Source of the DNA: Bythopirellula polymerisocia
GTDB taxonomy: Bacteria > Planctomycetota > Planctomycetia > Pirellulales > Lacipirellulaceae
Assembly: GCF_007860015.1 (NCBI RefSeq)
Contig: NZ_SJPS01000015.1
Coordinates: forward strand, 1 to 50,314
DNA length: 50,314 bases
Reading direction: 5' to 3'
The notes under the pieces were generated by a model. That model did no database searches. It worked only from the letters and a program-made list of their open reading frames with translations, and was not told the origin of the DNA. Of the stretch, positions 34,546 through 41,585 are shown one piece after another (within the stretch, counting starts at the first letter, position 1; each line of letters begins with the position of its first letter). A program made the translations under genes and the position numbers.

Positions 34546-35808
34546 CTACATGACAGACGAGGGACTTTCATTATAGTCATGCCACTCGCTGTATTCTTCG
34601 TGAAAGAAACGCGATATTTGGTGATCAACGCCGAATATAGAGGCTAGCAGAGCAGCACGAATCCACATGCCGTTGCGGGCTTGGCGAAAATAGACGGCTC
34701 GCGGATCGTTGTCGATTTCCGACGGTATTTCGCCGAAGTGCTGATCACGTGGAAAGGGATGAAGGATCGGTGCATAACGTTTCATGCGGCCAACCAATTC
34801 GAGGTTTAGCTTGTACCGGGACAAGTCCAAGGCCGCAAATTGCGCATCGTCAGAGGCCTGGTTGTGTTCTTTCTGGATGCGTGTCATATAAAGTGCATCG
34901 AGCTGCTCGATGACGGGAATTCCTCCGACCTGTTCGTCAAACGATTGCACTTCAATCGTTCGTACTCCGCGGTCGGCCAAGCGCTGTCGTAAGTCTTCAC
35001 GGAGAGAAAGCGTCGGATCGTCGGGGGCGATGAAGATCAGTGTTACTCCCTCGTAGTTGCCGAGCAAACTTGCCAAGGACCGCACAGTTCGTCCCCTGCC
35101 GATGTCGCCGCAAAACCCGTATACTTTGTCCGACAGCCCCTTCGTCAGATCCGGGTAATCACGACGCAACTCGTCAAACCGCGTGGCAGCGGGTGAGTCT
35201 TGCGGGCGAGAGAACTGAAAAGTGCGTTGCAGCGTGTAGATATCCAGCAAGGCCTGCGTCGGGTGTTCGTCCGATCCCGAACCCGCATTGATAATTGGCA
35301 CGCTGCGATTGCCCGAGGCTTCCAAGTCGTTCATCAGATACGCACACGATTCCGCCAGCCGTGCGAGTTTGCTCCGCATGATGATCAGATCAAAATAGCT
35401 GGAAAACATCCGCAGGGAGTCGAAGCGAGTCTCACCTTTGGTTTCGGAGGAGGTCGTCGGATCGCGGACCTCGTTACAGGTGATCCCCAGAATTTGGCAG
35501 GCTGCCATGAAAGAGAGAAAAGTGCGTGTCGAGGGCTGTGTGAAGTACAGCATGGCTCGCTTATGATTTAGCAGTCGAATAAGGAAATCCTGTCCTTCGC
35601 GCATCTTGGAAAGGATGCGGATTTTGTCAGCCGTGCCTGCCAAGTCTTCGAGCATGGGAACCGAAAACTGACCGCTGAAGATGACGTGCCGCAGCCGTTC
35701 ATTCCGCTCGAATTCAGGCAGCTTCATCCTCACGGGCCGTTCGATGCGCGACTCGTAGTGCAGCAGATCCAACTCATCCTGAGTAGGTGTAGGACTGTCG
35801 GGCGACAT
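34546..35808 (-). CDS. pyrB: Aspartate carbamoyltransferase, long form
   Basis: A 420-residue enzyme condensing carbamoyl phosphate and aspartate in pyrimidine synthesis. Diagnostic ATCase motifs are all present: the carbamoyl-phosphate loop QPSTRTFLSF, the 80s loop TSSETKGET with the Lys that reaches the neighbouring active site, HPTQALLD, LYMTRIQKEH and HPFPR. These separate it from ornithine carbamoyltransferase. It is about 110 residues longer than E. coli PyrB (311): an N-terminal extension of about 40, an insert near 205-235 (TFQFSRPQDSPAATRFDE) and a C-terminal tail. It stands alone; no pyrI is nearby. Confidence 0.92.
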   Translation of the reverse strand: MSPDSPTPTQDELDLLHYESRIERPVRMKLPEFERNERLRHVIFSGQFSVPMLEDLAGTADKIRILSKMREGQDFLIRLLNHKRAMLYFTQPSTRTFLSFMAACQILGITCNEVRDPTTSSETKGETRFDSLRMFSSYFDLIIMRSKLARLAESCAYLMNDLEASGNRSVPIINAGSGSDEHPTQALLDIYTLQRTFQFSRPQDSPAATRFDELRRDYPDLTKGLSDKVYGFCGDIGRGRTVRSLASLLGNYEGVTLIFIAPDDPTLSLREDLRQRLADRGVRTIEVQSFDEQVGGIPVIEQLDALYMTRIQKEHNQASDDAQFAALDLSRYKLNLELVGRMKRYAPILHPFPRDQHFGEIPSEIDNDPRAVYFRQARNGMWIRAALLASIFGVDHQISRFFHEEYSEWHDYNESPSSVM

Positions 35809-35937
35809 CGGGGTATTCCTCGGGAAGGCGGCGCAAGCTGTGCTTAACAGTTATCGCATACCGAGGAATTGGTCGTCAACAGTGGGGAAGACTACCACCA
35901 CTTCACATCCATGGCAGCCAAGATGGCTGGCCGAAAA

Positions 35938-37560
35938 TCAATTATCCGAAACCCGCCAACGGACCTGAAATAGCCACATTATGGTAAGCAATAACGCCCC
36001 GTTGTAAAGCAAAGAGAACAAAAGATGCCCCCCAAAGAGTGATAGCGACACTTGCGGAGTCCCCGGAGAACTCGACACCTCCAGTGGCAGATTAAATATC
36101 GCAACAAAGGGACTCGCAATTCCGGAGATTTCGACAATATTCGCGGTCGTTCCCGACTTACCGAAGAAATGGACAAACCGGTTGGCGGCAAGAGGCAAAA
36201 GAAACAGCGTAACAATAATCAAATACGAGGCGAGCAAACTGGTAGAAGACTTGTGGAATAACGTCGAACAAAAAAGTGCGGTCATGGCCGTCGTACAACA
36301 AGCCAGGGCAACCACGACAGCATAGCCAATCATCGTTGGCAAATTATGCCAAAAGTCGAGCGGCATGATGCAGGCCAGCACTACCGGCCACATCAGGAAC
36401 GAGGTCAACACGCTCGATACACGCAGGCCGGAGAGAAGTTTGCCCCACATCATCTGCCAGGGAGAGATGAGGGTAGTGAGCAGCAGATCGAGCGTCTGAC
36501 GCTCGCGCTCGCTGGTAACGCTGCCTGCAGTAAAAACCGGGCCGACCAGCATATTGAACAGAAGAACGTAGGCGATGTACCACGGAGCAAGGTGCGGCTT
36601 GAGATAAAGCAATACCGCCATCAGCGGGAGCGCTAGCCCCATGCTGATTTGAATCACCAGCCGCAGCATAAGGGTTCCTTGACTGAAAATCTCGCTACGA
36701 ATTTCTTTGTCATAGATCGGGTTAGCATCCTCTGGCAGGAAGGTCGTCCGCTTGGGGGGCGCGAACAGCCGGTCAGGAAATTCCTCGCGTTTGATGTACA
36801 GTCCGACGGCAGACTCCGCTTCCGTGCTCAAGTCAATCGCCTGTTGGCCTGCACTTCCCAGGTCGGGGGCGGCAAGCAGTCGCTTCGAAGTGTTTACAAC
36901 CAGCATCGCAGTGGCTGATAGGCAGACGAGCGGAACCAACGCAAAGACGACCACAAGACGGGCCTCACCGAGTTGTTCGAGTGCCTGCCAAATGAACACG
37001 CCCAACATGGCCAGGGGCAAAATCAACAAATACGAAACTACTAGTGACGCTGAAGTCCGCGAGAAGTAGCTACTACACCATAAACTGATGGCCGTGAAGA
37101 GCGTCACTGAAGAGATCATCGCCAGATACGCCGCGACAACTTCGAAGAATTGCACTCCTCCCAACGGCAGGCAGAGCATCACCACCGGCAGTGAACCGAT
37201 CATCAGTTCTGCGAGTGGACAAAGCGACGCCGCCAGTTTCCCGAAGACGATGGCCCCCGGCTTGACGGGGCTGGCCATCAGCATCTCAAAGCTGTCACGT
37301 TCCTTCTCACCTGTAATCGCCCCGGCTGCGAAGCTGGGTGCCATCAGCGACATGAGCATGTACTGCCCGAGAAACAGCAGATTCACCAGCGGCTTGGCCT
37401 TGTCGGAGTTCGACATGTCCAGCCGCTCCTCCGCCGGCCACGCGGCATACACCAAAAGCCCCAGCAGCGCCACATAAGCAAACAGCAACACAAACGTGCG
37501 GTTCATCCGCAAGTTACTGACGAGCTCTTTCTGCAGGACAGGGTTTTCGAAGAGGTACAT
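35938..37560 (-). CDS. ABC-2-type permease with an internal duplication
   Basis: A 540-residue membrane protein starting at ATG 37560; the frame runs up to 37605, but those codons are repeat sequence. About 12 hydrophobic segments fall in two similar halves: SFAAGAITGEKERDSFEMLMASPVKPGAIVFGK in the first (split here as residues near 75-108) and a matching block, VFTAGSVTSERERQTLDLLL through SPWQMMWGK, in the second. This is the GxxxxExE-type signature of ABC-2 permeases, duplicated within one chain. ABC-2 systems export drugs, polysaccharides or lipids. No ATPase gene adjoins it in the window, so its partner is encoded elsewhere. Confidence 0.85.
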   Translation of the reverse strand: MYLFENPVLQKELVSNLRMNRTFVLLFAYVALLGLLVYAAWPAEERLDMSNSDKAKPLVNLLFLGQYMLMSLMAPSFAAGAITGEKERDSFEMLMASPVKPGAIVFGKLAASLCPLAELMIGSLPVVMLCLPLGGVQFFEVVAAYLAMISSVTLFTAISLWCSSYFSRTSASLVVSYLLILPLAMLGVFIWQALEQLGEARLVVVFALVPLVCLSATAMLVVNTSKRLLAAPDLGSAGQQAIDLSTEAESAVGLYIKREEFPDRLFAPPKRTTFLPEDANPIYDKEIRSEIFSQGTLMLRLVIQISMGLALPLMAVLLYLKPHLAPWYIAYVLLFNMLVGPVFTAGSVTSERERQTLDLLLTTLISPWQMMWGKLLSGLRVSSVLTSFLMWPVVLACIMPLDFWHNLPTMIGYAVVVALACCTTAMTALFCSTLFHKSSTSLLASYLIIVTLFLLPLAANRFVHFFGKSGTTANIVEISGIASPFVAIFNLPLEVSSSPGTPQVSLSLFGGHLLFSLLYNGALLLTIMWLFQVRWRVSDN

Positions 37561-37565
37561 GAGAA

Positions 37566-37610
37566 GAAGTTTCGAGTTGCGAGTTTCGAGGCGCGAGTAG
37601 AGCAAAAAGC
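37566..37610. repeat. Family-B inverted arm, left
   Basis: GAAG followed by TTTCGAGTTGCGAGTTTCGA and then GGCGCGAG and AGCAAAAAGC. It is inverted with respect to the arm at 37971-38022, and the two bracket the four-helix-bundle gene. Confidence 0.8.
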
Positions 37611-37969
37611 TACTTCGTATCTTGAACTGAGCGGATCAGGCCGCTCAGCATTTGGCTCTCTTCTTCAGTCATATTAAGAATCTCTGTATGGCGGTCCTTT
37701 TCGGCGAGTCCTAAACGTTGCGAAATGATTAACTGCGTCTCCAACTCTGCCAGAGATCCCTTGGCGATGCGCAAGAATCGTAAGAAGTCACCTTGAGACC
37801 TGCGAGCATGACCCTCTGCAATATTGGAAGGAATCGAAACCGCCGCGCGTTGCATTTGACTGCTTAATCCGTATTGCTCGCTTTTTGGAAAACAACTCGT
37901 CAGGCGATAAACCTTCAGAGATAATTCAACTCCTAACTCCCACACTTTCAAATCGCGATAACCTGACAT
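37610..37969 (-). CDS. Four-helix-bundle (23S rRNA intervening-sequence type) protein
   Basis: A 119-residue all-helical protein of the TIGR02436/PF05635 family: YRDLKVWELGVELSLKVYRL, then SSQMQRAAVSIPSNIAEGHAR and LAELETQLIISQRLG. Members occur within intervening sequences of 23S rRNA genes, and the related Avd protein works in diversity-generating retroelements. The function of free-standing copies is unknown. It is bracketed by inverted arms of about 45-50 bases (37566-37610 and 37971-38022), and its stop codon touches the left arm. It sits between the ABC permease and argG on the same strand, as if it were a small inserted unit. Confidence 0.9.
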   Translation of the reverse strand: MSGYRDLKVWELGVELSLKVYRLTSCFPKSEQYGLSSQMQRAAVSIPSNIAEGHARRSQGDFLRFLRIAKGSLAELETQLIISQRLGLAEKDRHTEILNMTEEESQMLSGLIRSVQDTK

Positions 37970-37970
37970 A

Positions 37971-38022
37971 GCTTTTTGCGCCTTTCTTTACTCGAAACTC
38001 GCAACTCAATACTCGCGCCTTC
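37971..38022. repeat. Family-B inverted arm, right
   Basis: Reads GCTTTTTGCG, then ACTCGAAACTCGCAACTCAA and ACTCGCGCCTTC: the reverse complement of the left arm with small indels. Bases 38006-38022 also encode the last codons and stop of argG. Confidence 0.8.
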
Positions 38023-39220
38023 TGACATTTCCCATCACTCGACTCGGCAAGCCTTGAATCCTCAAGAAGCCTTCCGCATCTGTCTGGTCGTAGCTGCCGC
38101 CGCCTTCCATGCTGGCGATGGCTTCGTCGTAGAGGCTGTTGGGGCTGGTGCGACTGTGGACCATGACATTGCCTTTGTACAAGCCTAGGGTGACGCTGCC
38201 GGTGACCGGTTTTTGTACTTCGCGGATGAATGCCAGGAGTGCGTCCATTTTGGGGACATACCAGAAACCGTAGTAAACCATCTCAGCCACTTCGGGAGCG
38301 ATGCGATCGCGGAGATGGACCGTCTCGCGGTCGAGGGTGAGTTGCTCCAAAGCTAAGTGGGCTGCGTAGAGGGCAGTCATGCCGGGGGCCTCGTAGACAC
38401 CGCGGCTTTTCATGCCCACAAACCGGTTCTCGACGATGTCGATCCGCCCTACCCCGTTGCGACCGGCGATTTCGTTCATCTTTTCGACAATGGCCAACGG
38501 GCTGAGCTTCTTGCCATTTACAGCAATCGGTACGCCACTCTCGAAATCGATCGTGACTTCCTCCACCTTGTCGGGGGCCTCTTGGGGCGAGACGGTCATC
38601 CCGAAATCTACGATAGCGACGCCATTCACAGTAGGGTCTTCGAGCTTGCCCGCCTCGTAGCTGATATGCAGGCAATTCTCGTCGCTGCTGTACGGTTTCG
38701 CCGCAGAAGCTTTCACGGGAATTTTTTTTGCGTCGCAGTAGTCGATCATCTCCGTGCGGCCCGGAAAGAGGTCGCGGAATTCTTTGATTCGCCAGGGGGC
38801 AATAATCTGCACATCCGGATCGAGCGCTTCAGCGGCGAGTTGGAAGCGACACTGGTCGTTCCCCTTGCCTGTCGCGCCATGGGCATATGCTTCGGCACCC
38901 ACTTCGCGGGCTACTTGCAGGCAGACCTTCGAAATCAAAGGCCGTGCGATAGAGGTGCCCAGGAGATAAATTCCCTCGTACTTGGCCTGCCACTGGAGCA
39001 CTGGGAAGGCGAAGTCGCGACACAACTCTTCGCGGGCATCGATGAGCTGCGACGATTTGGCGCCATTGTCTCGTGCCTTCTGCAGAATCGCTTCACGGTC
39101 TTCGCAAGGCTGTCCCAGATCGACATACACGGCATGCACGTCGTAGCCCTCGTCCTGGAGCCAACCGAGAATCACCGAGGTATCCAAACCTCCCGAATAA
39201 GCCAACACGCAACTGGGCAT
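38006..39220 (-). CDS. argG: Argininosuccinate synthase
   Basis: A 404-residue enzyme joining citrulline and aspartate with ATP in arginine synthesis. ATG 39220 gives the usual MPSCVLAYSGGLDTSVILGW start with the P-loop-like SGGLDTS motif; the frame is open to 39250. Other family blocks are GATGKGNDQCRFQ, IKEFRDLFPGRTEMIDYC, the SSDENCLHISYEAG region and GRNGVGRIDIVENRFVGMKSRG. Length matches the family (about 400). The last codons (RRREY and stop) lie inside the right family-B repeat arm, so the C-terminus may have been rewritten by the insertion. Confidence 0.96.
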   Translation of the reverse strand: MPSCVLAYSGGLDTSVILGWLQDEGYDVHAVYVDLGQPCEDREAILQKARDNGAKSSQLIDAREELCRDFAFPVLQWQAKYEGIYLLGTSIARPLISKVCLQVAREVGAEAYAHGATGKGNDQCRFQLAAEALDPDVQIIAPWRIKEFRDLFPGRTEMIDYCDAKKIPVKASAAKPYSSDENCLHISYEAGKLEDPTVNGVAIVDFGMTVSPQEAPDKVEEVTIDFESGVPIAVNGKKLSPLAIVEKMNEIAGRNGVGRIDIVENRFVGMKSRGVYEAPGMTALYAAHLALEQLTLDRETVHLRDRIAPEVAEMVYYGFWYVPKMDALLAFIREVQKPVTGSVTLGLYKGNVMVHSRTSPNSLYDEAIASMEGGGSYDQTDAEGFLRIQGLPSRVMGNVRRREY

Positions 39221-39334
39221 AATCACATTCCACTGAGTTAACAAAAACAACCGCGATACAACGCATCGAACGGAAAAACTCGGACAACAGACTGCCCATT
39301 GTGGTTCGCCATCGCTCGACTGGCAAGCGGCAGC

Positions 39335-39479
39335 AGAGGGAAATGGCCCGCGGAGAAACGCGGATTCAGCGGATTAACGCAGATAGGATTCAGTCGGTTG
39401 CTATCTACCGATATGAGGCTGAAATAAAATCCGCGAACATCCGCCCAATCCGCGTTTATCCGCGTTCTATTTCTCCTCT
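39335..39479. repeat. Family-A palindromic repeat, stand-alone copy 2
   Basis: 145 bases with long inverted ends. The left part reads AGAGGGAAATGG, then AACGCGGATTCAGCGGATTA; the right part reads AATCCGCGTTTATCCGCGTT, then CTATTTCTCCTCT. The right end contains the stop codon of the DUF1080 gene. Confidence 0.85.
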
Positions 39480-40633
39480 GGAAACTCAGTGATCTGCAGT
39501 TTGCGAAACTCCAGGTCGGTCGTCGGGTCGTGCCCCTGGATCATGAGCGTGCCCGGTTCAAGCCGCAGGCCGCGGCGGGGGTTTTCGTTGGGCGCCCGGT
39601 CGTCGGTCCAGTCGCTTACCTGATATCCGTTGACCCACACAGCCATGTGCGGACCTGTGGCGACGATGGTCTTGGCGAACCATTCATGGTCGCGGGCCAC
39701 GATTCGACGGGCGTTCTGGCGGCGGAAGATGCCCCCCGTGCCGCAATCGACTGGCTGCGTGGGATCCCCGTCCAGCATCGCGTTGTGAATCTGACTTTCG
39801 TAGCCCATCATTAGATCGCCGGGGATGCAGCGGAAGAAAATCCCAGAGTTAATCCCATCGACATTTACTTTGCACTCGAGCTGCAACAAAAAATCGCCGA
39901 ACTGATCGTCACTTTCCAATTGCCCCGGGCCATTCTTGACAGTCAGTTCACCCTCGGCATCCACGGAGAATTCGCTCTGGTCCGCGCGATCGGTGTTCCA
40001 GCCGGTGAGATTGCGGCCGTTGAAGATCGGTTTCAGACCAAGTGGTTTGAGGCGAATGTTGCGGAAGTAGATCGGTCCTTCGCGGAATTGCAGGCCGATG
40101 TGGCCGCGTGCAAGCGGGTGGGGATCGTCGTAGGAAGTAACCTCGGTATCGTTAAGAACGATCTTGATCGTGGAGCCTTGGGCGGTAATTTCGAGTGTGT
40201 TCCAGCCTTGCAGGCCCGCTGAAGCGGGGCCGGCCGACTTGATACGGGCGACTAGCGACCCGGTGGGGAACGGATTGTCCGCAGGCGCGATGTTGACCTC
40301 GTAGCAATCTTTCGCGGGATCAGTTGGGGTGAGCGGAGTACGCAAGAACACACCACTGTTAGTGGTGGCGGGGCCCTGGAACTCGACGTGCAAATCATAG
40401 CCGTCAAACTCGCTGGTAGTCATCAACCAACCTTCGGCGCCGGAATCGACCATGATCGCACCGTCCTCGACGCGCCAGTTGGCATCATTCGTCGCCTCCC
40501 AGCCAAAAAGAGTTTCGCCATCGAAGAGTGCGATCCAGCCATCGTTAATTTGATCTGGAGTGAGAACCTCGTCCGCAGCATGGGCAACTGACAACGACAA
40601 GAGCAGGATCAAGGAGCAAGCGAGTTTAGGCAT
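39467..40633 (-). CDS. Secreted protein with two 3-keto-disaccharide hydrolase (DUF1080) domains
   Basis: A 388-residue protein with a signal peptide (residues 1-19, LILLLSLSVAHA). It has two DUF1080 domains. The first (about 28-195) has DGWIALFDGETLFGWEA, NWRVEDGAIM, SGVFLRTPL and GHIGLQFREGPIYFRNIRLKPL. The second (about 197-385) has KPIFNGRNLTGWNTD, SGIFFRCIPGD, YESQIHNAM and DLEFRKLQITE. Such lectin-like domains are numerous in planctomycetes; some family members cleave 3-keto-glycosides. The last few codons and the stop fall in a family-A repeat, giving the FPEEK end. Confidence 0.92.
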   Translation of the reverse strand: MPKLACSLILLLSLSVAHAADEVLTPDQINDGWIALFDGETLFGWEATNDANWRVEDGAIMVDSGAEGWLMTTSEFDGYDLHVEFQGPATTNSGVFLRTPLTPTDPAKDCYEVNIAPADNPFPTGSLVARIKSAGPASAGLQGWNTLEITAQGSTIKIVLNDTEVTSYDDPHPLARGHIGLQFREGPIYFRNIRLKPLGLKPIFNGRNLTGWNTDRADQSEFSVDAEGELTVKNGPGQLESDDQFGDFLLQLECKVNVDGINSGIFFRCIPGDLMMGYESQIHNAMLDGDPTQPVDCGTGGIFRRQNARRIVARDHEWFAKTIVATGPHMAVWVNGYQVSDWTDDRAPNENPRRGLRLEPGTLMIQGHDPTTDLEFRKLQITEFPEEK

Positions 40634-40660
40634 GATTGTGCGATTTCGAGAAAGGTAATG

Positions 40661-40705
40661 AAGAAATAGAACGCGGATTCGGCGGATTAGACGGATATGC
40701 TCGGA
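40661..40705. repeat. Family-A arm on the downstream side of the GxxExxY gene
   Basis: AAGAAATAGAACGCGGATTC, then GGCGGATTAGACGGATATG. It matches the left end of the stand-alone palindromes and is inverted relative to the arm at 41156-41207. Confidence 0.8.
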
Positions 40706-40737
40706 TTCGTTAGTAGAGGTAGGATCGTTAACTCCAG

Positions 40738-41136
40738 CTATTCTGTTCCAGTCTTGTGTTGATGTGAAAAGACTTTGCGACGAAATTCGGCTTTCGGTCC
40801 AAAATTTAACAGGAGGCCGACAGAATAACCTGTAGCCTTTAGATAATTGAGGAGCTGAGCTTCATGCTCGCTTGCAATCGACTTAGCTGCTTTCACTTCG
40901 ACAACTACTGCATCATTTACCAGCAAATCAACAAAATACTCACCAACGATTTGCCCTTCAAAGCTCACGGCAACAGGCCACTGTTTCTTGACTAAACAAC
41001 TGGCATTCGTAAGTGAAAGTTCTGAAGAGTTTTCATAGACCTTTTCGAGGAATCCATATCCTAACGAATTATAGACATGAAAAAAACTCTTGATGATTGT
41101 ATCAGTGAGTTCGCCTTGAATAAGTTGCTCTGCCAT
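40738..41136 (-). CDS. GxxExxY protein (PD-(D/E)XK nuclease-like)
   Basis: A 132-residue protein of the GxxExxY family (PF13366). The name motif is seen in LGYGFLEKVYENS. The PD-(D/E)XK-like core follows: EGQIVGEYFVDLLVNDAVVVEVKAAKSI, with Asp, Glu-x-Lys spacing, then the HEAQLLNYLKATGYSVGLLLNFG helix-strand end. No activity is firmly established for the family; a nuclease fold is accepted. It is bracketed by inverted arms of the family-A repeat (40661-40705 and 41156-41207), the same sequence that forms stand-alone palindromes at three other sites in this window. Confidence 0.92.
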   Translation of the reverse strand: MAEQLIQGELTDTIIKSFFHVYNSLGYGFLEKVYENSSELSLTNASCLVKKQWPVAVSFEGQIVGEYFVDLLVNDAVVVEVKAAKSIASEHEAQLLNYLKATGYSVGLLLNFGPKAEFRRKVFSHQHKTGTE

Positions 41137-41155
41137 CAGAAGACTCTATCCAAAA

Positions 41156-41207
41156 AATCCGCGTTCATCGGCTTAATCCGCGATATCCGCGTTCCATTTC
41201 TTCTCTC
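41156..41207. repeat. Family-A arm on the upstream side of the GxxExxY gene
   Basis: AATCCGCGTTCATCGGCTTA, then ATCCGCGATATCCGCGTTCC and ATTTCTTCTC. Its right end overlaps the stop codon of the next gene (TGA on the minus strand at 41206-41208). Confidence 0.8.
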
Positions 41208-41505
41208 ACCCCTCATCGATATCAATCCGCACGGCAAAGGGTAGCTCCCCTGCCCTGCCCTCGGGGAGTTCGATCTCCACGCGATTGGTGAGACCGATCA
41301 AGCGGGTGATTTCTAGCTCGTCGGCGAGAGGTTGGCCATTGATCGACACTCGCGCGTCGGCAGGCAGAGGTTCAACGACGATCCACACCTTTTCACGCGG
41401 CGTGAGCCCGGCAGGCCAATTGAACTTGCGCGACCAGACGACCCCCGTTGCGCATGGTTCACATTGCCAAGGCTCGCGAAGTCGAATCGTGTGGATATCA
41501 GGCAT
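41206..41505 (-). CDS. Small hypothetical protein, beta-sandwich-like
   Basis: A 99-residue ORF. It has no signal peptide; the strand-rich sequence (HTIRLREPWQCEP, VVWSRKFNWPAGL, VWIVVEPLPADARVSINGQPL, NRVEIELPEG) recalls the small beta-sandwich of glycoside-hydrolase sugar-binding domains, where an ING motif tips a loop. It is probably cytoplasmic. The gene is squeezed between two repeats: its start at 41505 is 4 bases from the family-C palindrome, and its stop is at the edge of a family-A arm. I do not know a named family. Confidence 0.65.
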   Translation of the reverse strand: MPDIHTIRLREPWQCEPCATGVVWSRKFNWPAGLTPREKVWIVVEPLPADARVSINGQPLADELEITRLIGLTNRVEIELPEGRAGELPFAVRIDIDEG

Positions 41506-41508
41506 TAG

Positions 41509-41585
41509 TAGGCGCTAGTTGTGAGACGCTGGGTGCTAGTTAATAGTATTCTGACTAGCGCCTTGCAACTAGCGCCCAGCGCCTA
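41509..41585. repeat. Family-C palindromic repeat
   Basis: 77 bases built from GGCGCTAGT and CGCTGGG units. The left side reads TAGGCGCTAGTTGTGAGACG and the right side ends GCAACTAGCGCCCAGCGCCT, its imperfect reverse complement. The TAG stop of the prepilin-like gene (41583-41585 on the minus strand) lies at its right edge. Confidence 0.7.
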
